DNA from: Lactarius indigo
Lineage: Eukaryota > Basidiomycota > Agaricomycetes > Russulales > Russulaceae
DNA length: 64,000 bases
Assembly (NCBI GenBank): GCA_025766275.1
Contig: JAFKAC010000034.1
Span: forward strand, 558,001-622,000
Reading direction: 5' to 3'
The translations under genes and the position numbers were made by a program. Shown one piece after another: positions 1-12,043 of the stretch; position 1 is the stretch's first letter; each line of letters begins with the position of its first letter. Below the pieces are notes generated by a model. That model was not told the origin of the DNA. It worked only from the letters and a program-made list of their open reading frames with translations, and made no database searches.

Positions 1-2031
1 GCACCGTCCACTGGAGCTAGCGAATCTCGTGCAGGCGTCTCCCCGACAATGCCCACTCCGCGCAAAAATACAACACACAAGATCATACCTGGGAAAGCGA
101 GGTGAGTAAAACAAGCTAATTTTTAGAAGTCTAGGGCACCAATACAACACGCACCAACTAAGCCAAAAGAACACCCTGTCCACATCGCGGCCCTGTACGC
201 CTTGAGCTGAGCCGGCAGCGGCGCGTTATCTCCCTGCGCGTCCAAAGCGACGCCAAGCTGGCTCGACTGCGCTTTGAGGACCCCATTGAACACAATCGTG
301 GACACGCTGACCCCGATTGCTGTACCCATCTGCGTCATCGCCTGGAACAGCGCCCCCGCGACGCTCTGCTCGTGCGACAGGGATACCTTGGCGACGAACA
401 GCGTTCCGGCAGTGAACGTGAGGTCCGCGCCAAGCGCGATCAGAAATACCGAGGGGAAGCAGAACGCCCAGAACGACGCGCTCGGGTCGATCACGGCGAA
501 CAAGACGTCTGCGCAGGCGGTCATAAGTGTGCCCGTGGCGACGAGGTATACGACCTCGACGCGCCCGATCGTTAGCGCGATGACGATGCTCGCGACGATG
601 CCCGCGACGAACAGCGGCAGCATACGCGGCATTGTTTGGATTGGGGTCAGGTCCAGGTACGTCTGGTAGTACAGTTGCACCCACACCGACCAGCATGCGA
701 ATGCCGCCGAGCTCACGCACACAATCGTCTGCATGACCGCAAAGCGGCCGTGCGCACGCGTCCACATCGACGGCTTCATAAGCGGCGGCGCCGTCCAGAG
801 CGTGCGTGGAAGATCCGGGTTCTCGAGCCGCCGCTCCAAGTAGTACTGCCAAGAGATGAAGAGAAGGACGAGCAGGACGCCAACGATGAATAGCGCGATG
901 ATGCCTGCGCATGCGGCTAAGTCGTAATGTATGTGCAGACAGACGGAGGAAACTCACGTGGGTTTTTCCAACCTTTGCGCGCGCTCGGTGAATCGCTCAG
1001 AACGAATACGATTAGAACAAGACCAGCAGTGATCAAAGCTGCGCCAATCCAGTCCACTCGCTTGTCTTCTTCCGTTGACGGCTCGTCTTCGTCGAAAGCG
1101 AACAATCCTAACATCATCCAGGCGAAAGAAACTCCCGCAAACAAAAACATAGGTGACCGCCAAGTGGGCCTAAGGCGTACGACGAGTCAAATTCAAATCG
1201 GTGGGACAGGACTACCTGTGCGGCGGAACTCACTTGGTCAACTGCGTAAGGACACTACCAGAGGTGTAGCTAAGGACTCCCCCGATTGCGGCACCGGCGG
1301 AGAAAGTGGAGAACGCAATGGGACGTGAGGGTCCGGGGGGGAATGCCTTCGCTAGAATTCCGACCTGCGCTAAAGGTCAAGGTGTGCAAACGAACCAGAA
1401 ATGCTGATCCTTACGGAGGCGGGAATCAGAGCTGCGGAGCCCAACCCTTGTATTCCTCGCAGTATATCAAGCACCATACCAGCTGCGCCGATCGACGTGA
1501 GAGAATTAAATATAATAAAACCGAACTGGTGCACATACATTGGGCGAAGCCAGCGCCGATAGCAAACACCGCCAAGATGAAATACCCAGAAAGCCATACT
1601 CGTTTGCGACCGTAGAGGTCCGCTAGTCGTCCGCAGAGAAGAAGGAAACACGCCTATGCGCATGAATAAGGTGAGCTCTGTCTATATTGCCGTTCCATGC
1701 ACTTAAAATTATTCACCGAGCTGATCGAGTACGCGTTGACGACCCATTGCAAGTTCTCCTTTTGAATATGCAGGTCCCTGCCGGCGTATGGAAGCAAAAT
1801 GGAGACGGGTGGGCCGAGTGCAATGCTCATCATCAAGGAGCTCGTACACGCTGCGACGATGCACACCGACGCAACAGTGCTGCGCGTCGGTGCTGGTGGT
1901 TGTGGTGCAAGTGGGTCTGGCACTGCTTTCCCGTCCAACGCCGCGGGACTTGCTACTATGCCGCGGGAGACCGGGAGTGTCTTTTCATACATTGTGGTTC
2001 CAGACGACAATGATTCGGGCGTGGAGAACAT
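1..2031 (-). CDS. MFS drug:H+ antiporter, DHA2 type, copy 1 (3' end beyond window)
   Basis: Multi-exon membrane transporter of the major facilitator superfamily, probably a 14-helix DHA2 drug:proton antiporter of the plasma membrane. The first exon starts with MFSTPESLSSG at 2031 and runs to 1717. The next exon (1653-1539) carries the family motif A, GRLADLYGRKR, in the loop between helices 2 and 3. Later exons encode a run of hydrophobic helices, ending in one at about 840-150. The frame seems to stop at 123, but a GTGCGT donor just before it and a CAG acceptor near 97 join it to a last exon reading FLRGVGIVGE. That ending also fits copy 2, and it runs off position 1, so the gene is incomplete here. 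The substrate is unknown. A closely similar paralog lies immediately upstream at 3121-5137. Confidence 0.85.
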
Positions 2032-3120
2032 GATGGCAAGTCGGTTTGCATGTTATCTGCGACTCAGAGTAATTATAAGCCTAGGGTTCGACCGTTTACC
2101 CTCCAAGTTGGTCGGGTCGGGTCATATGAGAATTTTTCGGATGAACCGCAATGAATACGTAGGCCCTCGGGTTTCATCTTGGATGAATGAAATGCTTCCC
2201 ACCATGGCCTGTACAGCATCAGTAAGGTGACCGTGGTATGAATACGTTCGAAGACAGGCAAATGCATGAAATTTTCTTTCACGAGTATGAATGATCTGCA
2301 CCATCTTTCGTAACTGGTGCGTATGATCATAATGATTATTGTTGCCTACATGTTAGAAATCCATCACAAGGGATTCTATTGGGCATTACCATGGATATAC
2401 ATTGCGTACGTATTTCTTTGAAACCCTGCGTAACGTAGCATCAGTATGTTTCTAAGTTGGTCAAGAATCCGAAGTTGGTGGTCCAAGTAGTGGACATTGG
2501 GTGGGCAGGTGGCTTGGTAGAAGTTTGGTAGAGCATGGTTGCGGGCCGTTCCTGTACCGGTGACTGGGGAATGGACTTAGGACAGACCGTCACCGCTGGT
2601 AGAACATGCCTAGGCATGCGGTAATCCAGACTCTGTTCGACGTGTACCTTAAAGCCTGAGTGTATGTCACGGTCACAACAGTGATAATGTTCAGGCCCTG
2701 AGCCGGGTTTTATCCATCTACCTTGCCATTTACTCCCGTGTGTTATGAGGGACTCGGACTTCACAAGCGTGTATCTGGTTCTCAACAATCCTCGATAGAC
2801 TTGTAATCGGTCGCAGAATGAGGTTGAGGTCGTCACAGACGACGAGAGCGGTCACCAGACTAGCCTGCTTGGTCACGAAATCGTGAGATTCACTGGTCGG
2901 ACCACATCCGGCATTTTGCAACATTCTTGGCTGGTGTTGTCCGCCCTCACCAGGCCCGACTCAGACTGTAGGTCGTGTCTTGTTCAATCATAGTGAGATG
3001 CGGTAGTTATCGTCTATATTTACAGTGACGTTCAACGTCATATGTGGATACAGGAAAAAGAGGAATGCCAACTCTACGATGGCGAATGATTTTCTGCCTT
3101 CAGCTCGCCACTTGTGTCCA
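2032..3120. other. Intergenic spacer between the MFS copies
   Basis: About 1.1 kb with no coding frame I can support. It should hold the promoter of copy 1 and the terminator of copy 2. I see no recognisable repeat, RNA gene or transposon terminus. Confidence 0.5.
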
Positions 3121-5137
3121 CTAGCCACCATCCTCTGTGCTGCGACGAGCCGACAACTCTTGCTCAGGCTTCTCCCCGACAATGCCCACCCCGCGCAAAA
3201 ATATAACACACAAGATCGTGCCTGGGAAAGCGGGATGAGTAAATAAAACAAGGTTCAGAAGTCTGGGGCTCCAACACAACACGCACAAAGTAAACCAAAA
3301 GCAAATCCGGTCCACATCGCGGCTTTGTATGCCTTGAGCTGCGCGTCCGGGACGACACCGGGTCGGTTCGACTGCGCCCCGAGGACTCCATTAAACACAA
3401 TCGTGGACACGCTGACCCCGATCGCTGAACCAATTTGCGTCATCGCCTGGATCAGCGCCCCCGCGACACTCTGCTCGTGCGGCAGGGACACCTTGGCGAT
3501 GAAAATCGTTCCAGCCGCGAATGTAAAGTCTGCGCCGAGCGCGACCAGACATGCTGAGGGGAAGGCAAACGCCCAGAATGGCGCGCTCGGGTCGATCACG
3601 GCGAATAAGAGGTCCGCACAGGCGGTCATGAGTGTGCCAGTGGCAACGATGTACACGACGTCAATGCGCCCGATTGTGAACGCGACGAAGACACCGGCCC
3701 CTGTGCCAACGAAGAACAACGGCAGCATACGCGGCATCGTTTGGATCGGGGCCAAGCCCAGGTACGTCTGGTAGTACAGTTGCACCCAGACCAACCAGCA
3801 CGCGAACGCCGCCGAGTTGACGCACGCGATTATCTGCATCACCGCGAAGCGGCCGTGCGCGCGGGTCCACATCGACGGCTTCATGAGCGGCGGTGCCGTC
3901 CAGAGCGTGCGTGGAAGATCCGGGTTCTCGAGTCGCCGCTCCAAGTAGTACTGCCAAGCGACGAAGACGATGACGAGCAGGACGCCAACGACGAATAGGG
4001 CGATGATGTCTGCGCATGCGGCTAAGTCGGGACGTATATGCAGACAGACGGACCAAACTCACGTGGATTTTTCCAGCCTTTGCGCGCGCTCGGTGAATCG
4101 CTCAGAACGAATACGATCAGAACAAGGCCGGCAGTTATCAGAGCCGCCCCGATCCAGTCCACTCGCCTGTCTTCCTCCGTTGACGGCTCGTCTTCTTCGA
4201 AAACAAAGAATCCCAAGATCGTCCAAGCGAAAGAGACCCCCGCGAATAAAAACATAGGTGACCGCCAAGTGGGCCTAAGGTGGACGAGTTAAATTCAAAT
4301 TGGTAGGGTGTGACTACCTGTGCGGAACTCACTCGGTCAGTTGTGTAAGGACACCACCCACAACGTTGCAAAAGACTCCTCCAATTGGGGCACCGGCGGA
4401 GAAAGTAGCGAATGCTATGGGACGTGAGGGCCCGGGGGGGAATGCCTTCGCTAGAATTCCGAGCTGGTGGGGGCCGCTGAAGGTCAAGGCGTGCAAACAG
4501 ACAAGCGGAGAGGATCCTTACGGAAGCCGGGATCAGAGCTGCCGCGCCCAACCCTTGTACTCCTCGCAGTATATCAAGCACCATACTAGCTGTGCGCATC
4601 GACGTGAGGACTATATACACTTAAACCGAACCAGTCTGGAATGCAACTTACATTGGGCGAAGCCTGCTCCAATAGAGAACACCGCCAAAATGGAGTATCC
4701 AGAAAGCCATACCCGTTTGCGACCGTAGAGGTCTGCTAGTCGTCCGCAGAGAAGGAGGAAACATGCCTGTGAGCAGGGCCGAAGTGAGCATTTCCTACTG
4801 GTACCATTGCATGAACAAAATTCACCGAGCTGATCGAATATGCATTGACAATCCACTGCAAGCTCTCTTTTTGAATGTGTAAATCCTTGCCAGCGTATGG
4901 AAGCAAAATGGAGACGGATGGGCCGAGCGCGATGGTCATCATCAAGGAGCTCGTACATGCCGCAACGATGCACACAGACGCAATAGTGCTGCGTGGCGGC
5001 GCTGGAGGTTTTGGTTCGAGAGGGTCTGGCACCACTTCCTCGTCCCACCCCTCAGGATTTGCGGTACCCCGGGAGACTGGGAGCACCTTTTCATTAATGG
5101 TGAAAACAAACGACAACAAGTCGGGTGTGGAGAACAT
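3121..5137 (-). CDS. MFS drug:H+ antiporter, DHA2 type, copy 2
   Basis: Complete paralog of the gene at 1-2031, same strand and same exon order. It starts with MFSTPDLLSF at 5137. Motif A (GRLADLYGRKR) is encoded near 4770-4720, followed by LDILRGVQGLGAAALIPAS and further helices. The frame reaching 3255 looks like a natural end. However, a GTGCGT donor near 3290 and a TTTCCCAG acceptor near 3220 give a better C-terminus, with a final helix then FLRGVGIVGEKPEQ and a TAG at 3121. Compared with copy 1 it lacks a short stretch (about GDNAPLP) in a C-terminal loop. Drug or toxin export is the family role; the substrate cannot be read from sequence. Similarity between the copies extends past the last exon (about 30-120 versus 3165-3255), showing a segmental tandem duplication. 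Confidence 0.88.
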
Positions 5138-7341
5138 TGCAGGTTGGTCTGTATGTCACTGCAACTCGGTGACAGAGTAATTATATGCGTAGAGTTCGAC
5201 CCCAAATCCTAATAGTCGGCGTTCACTCCTCCTAGCTAGTCGGGTTACACGAGGATTCGCCGGATGAACCGCAATACACTGTGGTCTGGGGCTTCATGCC
5301 ACGTTGTACAAAGCGTCATGCGACCCACGTGGGTGTAAGTACTGCCAGTGTACGCTCCGGTCAACCCCACTTCCTTTCTCGCCTTTTTCGTTTCTCGCTC
5401 ATTGCCGGTCTCTAAAAAGACCAATGCACGCCAACATCTCAGGGCGCAATCTGTACCAAAGGCGCAACTCGGATAATGGTGTACCCACCGGTAGACGGAT
5501 TCAGATGGGATTGATAGCAGGATCTTGAATAGAGCCGAAATTAAATGTACTGTAAAGACTAAAATTCAGTTCCTCCGAGTCGAATGTAGTCCCCACACTC
5601 CGACCAATTCCCCTGTATGTAATCATCGTCCCAATTTCCGAATATGACAAATCAATTTCATTCCCGTTCCATGACTGTGATTTCGACTGGGAAGCCCGCT
5701 TGAAGACGCTGTCTCCCATGTTTTATTCGTGTATTGTGTGTTCGGAGAAGCGGCGATGCTTCTAAACATAGTTTGCGTGGCGGTGGCGGTGGCGTCGCCT
5801 CGGTCTCAACGAGATCATCCCTCATTCCCAGAGCAACTGCTGACGCGGCGGAAACAGGCCCAGACAGATTCAGACATATGTACGTTTTATCTGCCCCGGA
5901 TGTACTTCTACGATAGGCATGTCAACGAAGACTGTTATTATGGTTTGGTTTTGAAGTGGCAACTCACAAACTCGCGGTGGCAGCTGAGACACATCGGAAT
6001 TGTCTCGTTCGATGTATGGAGGTGGAGTAAAGAACTGGCATGTTCTTCACAAAACATAGCTTTCGATCGAACAGATGAGGCGGTACGTACAGTTCCTCCC
6101 TTACGTACCGCCATCCAATTCTAAGAACCGAAACGTTTTTATTTCGCCCGCCCGACGCACCAAGTGCTCCTTGGCTCGCTCTGGGAGGCCCCCCGCAACT
6201 TCGCCCCGGACATCGGCATGGGGAGCGATCGCAACGCCGCCTTCTTGACACCGTTGATAAACCCCGCACTTCTCAGGGAAGTTCTCCGGTAGGACTCATG
6301 CGTGCCCATCTCTATGCCCGGCCATCTAAATCAGGGCGCTCCAGGATAGCGCATCGCGCATCGTCGTGCTACTCTAACTCTGAAGGTTTCGGGCGGCCCC
6401 CTGATAGAATTTAACATCTACCCCGCGGGCCGCGGCGGACCGCAACGGGTTGTTTCTCCGCCAGTTCTCCACCTACCTTTAGGGTGCTTTTCAGACCTCT
6501 GGGACCGAACGGTCAGGGCATGAATGTGGCGCTCGGTGATCAAGGGTACTGGTGGGTTGGGTGAACGAAGTTCAGGCGACTTCTCGTGCACCGAGGCCTC
6601 ATCTCCAATCGTGTCTTCCGCTGCTTGTTTCGCTCAGTACCTGTTTGGTGTCTATTCGGTATTTACAGTAACTTTCTCGCCAACAAGTATACACTAGTGT
6701 AGACTCCTTCGCGCCAACAACCCCCTGTGCCATGTGCTGGCTGGTCCCCTTTTTTTTCTTCGGGCACCACAGCCACTTTTTGCAGTGAGACCAAGCAGTG
6801 ACACTCAAAGACAACAGTTTGGACCTCGAGTCACCTTCTCTATCTGCGTTTGCGAAAAAGATCAAATAGAAATAGAAATCCAGGGACAGGTGTCAGCTGC
6901 ACGAGGACGTCGATAAAAGGGTCGACAATAGGGTTTACTGAAGGGCGGGTAGGATAGATGAATGGAGACTTGGGGTTAGAAACTATGATCGGCATGATCC
7001 GGTAGCACGTTCGACAGATTGCGCCCGCGCTAAAGGAGACACCTGAGGATAACTCAGATTGCCTGCTTTGACTCTCCGACGTGTCCGTGGCACACTGTAG
7101 CACCCAGATCCTTTGAAAATCGTGTCTACCTGTCAACAGTCTAGACTAGATCAGCCGAAAATTACTCTGTGCAGCAGCAGCTTGCGCGGGGACACCCCGC
7201 TCAGGCGCTCATTACTCTTGAGCCAAAAGTTTGAATCTACCGTGTCTGGGTTCCTCATCCATCGGACAATTATCGCACATGCAGTATTTTAAGGGGCTTG
7301 CGACATACGGGCATGACATGTAGAAACAATACAGTGGGTCA
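5138..7341. other. Gene-poor stretch, possible degraded coding island
   Basis: No gene can be supported in these 2.2 kb. Positions about 6130-6490 are clearly more GC-rich than their surroundings. On the plus strand they hold an open frame with GC-rich third positions, near 6132-6290, containing PDIGMGSDRNAAFLTPLINP before a TAG. Frames break on both sides and I do not recognise the peptide. It could be a relic of a gene or transposon. The remainder has only short chance frames. Confidence 0.4.
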
Positions 7342-8437
7342 TCACTGGGACTCAGCAGCCCGCTTCCGCCTGACATCGCGTTCCTCAGCAATCGTAAGTT
7401 TGGTACCCTTTCCTTTAGGAAGCGAGACCCAAGGTTTTGAGCCTTCGCCAATAAGAAAGATATTGGTTATCCTGAGTAATATCAGCCGTCTATTACGTTG
7501 CCACGCCAATGTCACCCACCGTGTTGCGAAAGTGCGATCCATGGCATCCTTCACGTGCACAATATCAAAGTCACCAATATGCTTTTCGCGGTGCACGATG
7601 AGACCCACACGGCCCATGTTACGGCCGCCAGTGATCATTACCAGATTCCCCGTATCGAATTTGACGATACCGGTGATCTTACTCTGAGCGAGATCGAACC
7701 TGATGGTGTCGTTCACTCTGATGGCAGGATCGGGGTAACGAATGGTGCGACCGTCGTGGGTGACAACGTAGGGAACCCCCCGGTTACCAAGGGCGACTTT
7801 CTTCACCTTTAGGAGTTTGTAGACTGCTTCCTCGGGGGTGATCCGGTGGATAACAAAGCGGCCTTTGACGTCGTAGAGGAGACGGAAGTGCTCCTCCGAC
7901 TTCTCGATGGAGAGCACGTCTGCTGAAATATAAGCCAACTCGGCCGTGCGGGTGTTGTGCAGGTATCGCACCCATGAAACCAGCAGGATATGTGTTGTCG
8001 GTGCGGACCTTGTTGTCTACCTTGATCAGGCGTTGTTGAACAATCGAGGTGACTTCACGGCCGGTCAGCGCATACTTCAGCCTGTTACGGAGAAAAATGG
8101 AGAGGGGGAGCGATTCCCGGAGCTTGTGAGGTCCAGGAGAAGGACGAGGAGCCTAGAAGGACGTAGGACCGGGATGGAAAACACAAAGTAATATGGCACG
8201 TACATATGTACCGCTCAGTTTGTCAAGCATCCATGACGAAGGCGCGGCAAGACGCTTGAGATGCTTTTTGGGTCCACGGGCCTACAAAGCGGGAATGGTG
8301 AGTATCGTGAATGCAAGAAGGCGATCTACTCAGAAGGGGTTGTCATCCAAATCAAGCAGATAGCATCCACCCTTCGCATGAACCCCATCTCTCGCCTATG
8401 ACACACAATAGCGTGAAACAAAACGCCAACTGACCAT
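7342..8437 (-). CDS. RPS4: 40S ribosomal protein eS4
   Basis: Small-subunit ribosomal protein eS4, cytosolic. Five exons fit: 8437-8435 (the ATG alone), 8281-8204, 8152-7972, 7922-7520 and 7471-7342. They total 795 nt, or 264 residues, the usual size. The N-terminus reads [14 protein letters not shown] as in yeast and animals. [14 protein letters not shown] and [16 protein letters not shown] follow, with [14 protein letters not shown] in the centre and [18 protein letters not shown] at the end. The family has an S4 RNA-binding domain and a KOW motif. The exon holding only the start codon is supported by ATG followed at once by a GTCAGT donor and by the GCCCGTGGA acceptor exon at 8281. It is divergent from nothing close; the next gene ends at 8651 on the same strand. 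Confidence 0.95.
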
Positions 8438-8650
8438 AATGAGAGTCTTGAGGAGTGGAACGTTGTCAACAACGGCGACCTTTTGATTTTGCTTGCGACG
8501 GCGACGTTACGCCCCGGCACCAAAGTTTGGTTCTATCGTGGGTAAACCCCGCTTTAGGGTAGGTCGCCAACCTGCACGTGACCATTCGTTTTCTCCATCC
8601 ACCACTAAATAAGTTGTTACAGTGCTAATGTTGTAACATGGCTATAATAA

Positions 8651-11600
8651 TCAACTACTTTTCGTAGCGCGCAGGACCATATTCTCTAGAGTGATGGCTC
8701 GATATTCTCCTGCCTCGTCTGGTGCCCACACGGCATCATCGAGAACATAGACCAGTATTCCGCCCTTCCCATCTGCGGTTGGTGAGACACGGAACAGTGG
8801 CATGCGCGAGCGCTCGTGGACACGGCCGGCTGGTAAGAACATGAGATTACGCGTCGCCGCATAGTCCTCCACAATGGCGCGGAAGGTGATCTCCTGCACG
8901 CGTGCCGGAGGCTTCCTCGCGGCTCCTCCCTTTGCCGTGGCAGTTGGTGGTGCTGGTGATGGCGAGGTATCGCGGTTGTGTTCTGGGCGGGGGAGCTTCG
9001 TGGGGGCATCGGGACCGAGTTCGATCGCCATGTTCATAAGTTGCAGTCCGCGCGTGAAGCCGTCGCGCACGGCAGGGAGCGCCAGAACCTCCTCGGAGAA
9101 CACGCTCTTCCAAAACGCGTACCATTGTGCCACCTCGTCGAAGTTTGGACGTGGCTGCACGAGCCAAACGTGCAGCACGTCGAGCCACTTGGGGAAGAAC
9201 TCGGCCGCGAGCAGAGAAGCGAAGATTGAGCCACGTAGGAGTGGTGCCCACGCAAGCACGCGCTCTAGTGGAGCCATATCCTGGGAGCGCGGGTTCACGC
9301 GGAATTCTTCGCGTAGGGTGGCACCGAGCTTGGGAACGACATATTTGAGCATCATCGTGTCCCAATCGCCTACACTGAAGACGTCGCGCCAGGTTGGTAG
9401 ATCATCGGGAACACCTCCCGCGATATCCCATCCACGAAGGAGGGACTTGAGTTTGCGGCGTGCGTCGCCTAGGAACTCCTCCATACGCAAGCCGACGTGG
9501 GGCAGCCAAGGGAAAACGAGAGTCCGTAGAGGCACATCTGAGCGCCGCGGACTCCAATCGGCCACTGCCCGAGAGACTTTTGGAAGAATAAGTTGGTCGA
9601 GGAAGTTGTCGCGAATGAATGAAGGAAGAAAAGTGGACCACGCTTCATACAGCCGAACCGCCGGCTGAGGCGCACTGGGATCCCAGTCGTTGTTAATAGA
9701 CGACCGGACTCTTGGCAACCAGATGTTCCACAGGAGACTCTCGAACGGAGTCATCGGCACCTCCACCTTTGGCGGGGGGATAGCGAAAGCGGCGCTTCCG
9801 AACAGACCCACCCGAGTGTCTGGTGGCCGCTCCTCACGGTCTGCGAGTTTAAGGGCTCGTCTCCAGAGCCGGAATGTCGAAAGTAGCTGGGTAGGATCTT
9901 CAAGTGGGTTCCACCGCGAAAGCATCCGCCGCACCTGAGTAAAGCATTTGAGTATTAACGCGGCTCTCGGACAGCAACGGCACTTACTATCGGTACAATA
10001 GCAGCAACTACCACTTCGTCTAGTCGGTACTTGTCGAATTCCAACGGAAATTGCGATAGGAGCTTGTCAAAATGTGGCGAGAACGGCTCAAGTGAAGCCT
10101 CGTAAACGGCCGCCTGTTGTCTGGATAATGTCTGTATTTCGTCAACAACGAGATGGACTTGCTGCATCCTAGATATAACTAAATAGTACACATCAGCGTT
10201 CATGCGAGGCTAGTACGGCAGAGAGGGAAAGACATACGCTCAGCCTCCTCCTGAATCTTCTTATTCAACCTGACCGAATCATCTTGGAGGGTCTTTCTTC
10301 GCTTCTGAATTTCTTTAGCTTCACGAGCGAGGCCCTCTAAGTCCCTTGCAGCAGCTTCGGCAATAAGTCTGACGTTATGTCTGACTTCTGGTATGCGCGT
10401 AGAATCCGTGGATGGGGTCCACGAAGCGATAGACACCTCCGCTAGCGAAGAGACTTCGCGAGGCTAGGGGGACGACGGTCAGCCAGCCCTTCGTCAATTG
10501 CTTAAGGACAACGTACCGTTGCGCCAGTAGCGTCTATGATGACCCCGAGTCCAGAAGGTCCAGCAGTGTCGTCCCCGACCTCGGCAACGATCTGCTCGTA
10601 GGTCTTATGCTCGATCTTCGTTTTCACCTTCTTCGGTTTCTTCCACGCGTCTGAGGTTTTATCCGCCTTCCGATTCTTCGGCACTTTCTTTTTCCCTGCC
10701 TCCTCTTCATCTTCACTGACAATTTCCCCACGACGACGCGCCTCCGCTCTCGACTGCTCCGTGCGCTCGCCGAAACCTCTGAACGCGATACCCATATTCT
10801 TCGGGCGCATTTTCGACTCGATCGGGGTCACGATACCCTGACTCTCCGTACCGAGGCCAGTCCCCGCCTCCCAGCCCATCTTCGCGAGCATGCGCGCGCC
10901 AAATGAGCCCTGGAGCTTGCGGAAGTGTGCGCTCTCGCTAGCAGAGAGGCTCGGTTTGGGCGGTGGAGGCGCCTGCGGCGTGGCATTTCTGACAAACGCG
11001 CGCTGTGGGCGTGATTTCCCGCCAAAGGCAGAGGGAAGGCTATCGAGGACGGTGGGGTCTTCGGGTGCTGTCGGGGCGGGAGACGGTGAAGGCGCAGGAG
11101 AGGGCGTTGCGGGGATGGAGACAGCGGCGGGGCGTGAGGCGCCGATTCCGCTTTTCGCAAAGCCAGAGAATGTTGTTGGAGGGTGCGATTTGGATGCGCC
11201 AAGGCCCAGTCCGCCGAAACGCGGTCGCTGCTCTTCTTCCTCATCCTCCTCATCTCGAATGCGTGGTGAAGGTGCCTTTGAAGGTTCAGAATCCTCTTCA
11301 TTGTCGTTAATGTCATTGTCTGTATCGTCCGCGTCGTCCGCGTCGGCATCCTCCTGACCACCGTCATCTTCGGCACCGTCGTCTGAGGATTCAGAACCAG
11401 AGTCGGGGAGGGCCTCAATGTCTGGTATATCCATGACTTCGGATTGGTCGAGCTTAGGCTTAGGACCCGCCGTCTTGCTGGACACGAATGCGGGTGCTTT
11501 GGCCCAGTCGTGTCGCTGGGCAGGCTTAGGCCTGCCCCCGAAGCCCTCATCCTCGCTATCCTCGTCAGCAGTTCTACGGCGCTTCTTCTGTTGGTAAGGT

Positions 11601-11686
11601 TCGTCGTCGCCAGGGTTTTCGTCATCGGAACCGCCTGAGGAGTCTGAGATACCGTCGTCCATGAAACCGCGCTTTCTGCGAGCCAT
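8651..11686 (-). CDS. G-patch spliceosome-disassembly factor, TFIP11/Ntr1 (Spp382) family
   Basis: Nuclear protein expected to activate the DEAH helicase Prp43 and release the lariat-intron spliceosome. Four exons fit: 11686-about 10516, about 10465-10233, about 10180-9982 and about 9934-8651. They give roughly 940 residues. The first 270 residues are acidic and Ser/Pro-rich, with a KKRRR basic patch. A G-patch follows (GSFGARMLAKMGWEAGTGLG), then GIVTPIESKMRPKNMGIAF. A coiled-coil stretch (IAEAAARDLEGLAREAKEIQKRR) leads into the long GCF-like helical domain. G-patch plus GCF-like domain is the TFIP11/tuftelin-interacting-protein architecture. The last intron boundary (GTAAGT to CTCAG) keeps frame into VRRMLSRWNPLED. 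No nonsense changes were seen. The assignment to the family is firm; the mechanistic role comes from yeast and human work. Confidence 0.9.
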
Positions 11687-11856
11687 GGTGGGTGGAAGTC
11701 AAAGGGTGCACAACACACGAGTCACAAATCACAAGTTGTGATTCACAATCGCCCGCGTCCGAAACTTACAGTAAGGCAAAAAAAAATTAAGACAAAAAGT
11801 CGAAACAACGATAGTTCCAGAGAACCAGAGGTGGTAATGACGGGGAAGAAAATGAT

Positions 11857-11940
11857 GGGCCTGGCCGGGAATTGAACCCGGGACCTCCTCCAAATAACGT
11901 GAAGCCCTAAGAAGGAATCATACTACTAGACCACCAGGCC
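11857..11940 (-). tRNA. tRNA-Pro (anticodon AGG) with a 12-nt intron
   Basis: The minus strand folds into a tRNA cloverleaf. The acceptor stem is GGCCTGG paired with CCAGGCC, with C as discriminator base. The D arm resembles the standard eukaryotic Pro tRNA. The anticodon stem is CCTTC/GGAGG, and the T arm is CCGGG-TTCAATT-CCCGG. Aligning to known tRNA-Pro puts AGG at positions 34-36. A 12-nt insertion after base 37 matches the canonical site of nuclear tRNA introns. Mature length is 72 nt before CCA. It lies between the divergent TFIP11-like and Rpt4 genes. Confidence 0.93.
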
Positions 11941-12043
11941 GATATCTCCGGGATCATTCGGTATCAATGTAAGTGAGCGGGTCGCAACAAATTGGGAAGC
12001 TGACGCGTCTCGAGCTCAGACTCGGACTCGGACGCGTGCAGCC

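Noticed and set aside
3255..3257. Stop codon as the true end of MFS copy 2
   Set aside because: Splicing to a last exon gives the usual final helix and FLRGVGIVG; the same arrangement exists in copy 1.
7342..7971. RPS4 starting at an ATG near 7971 ([12 protein letters not shown])
   Set aside because: Those residues come from an intron (7971-7923). Joining at the GTGCGA donor and TTTCAG acceptor restores the family sequence [10 protein letters not shown].
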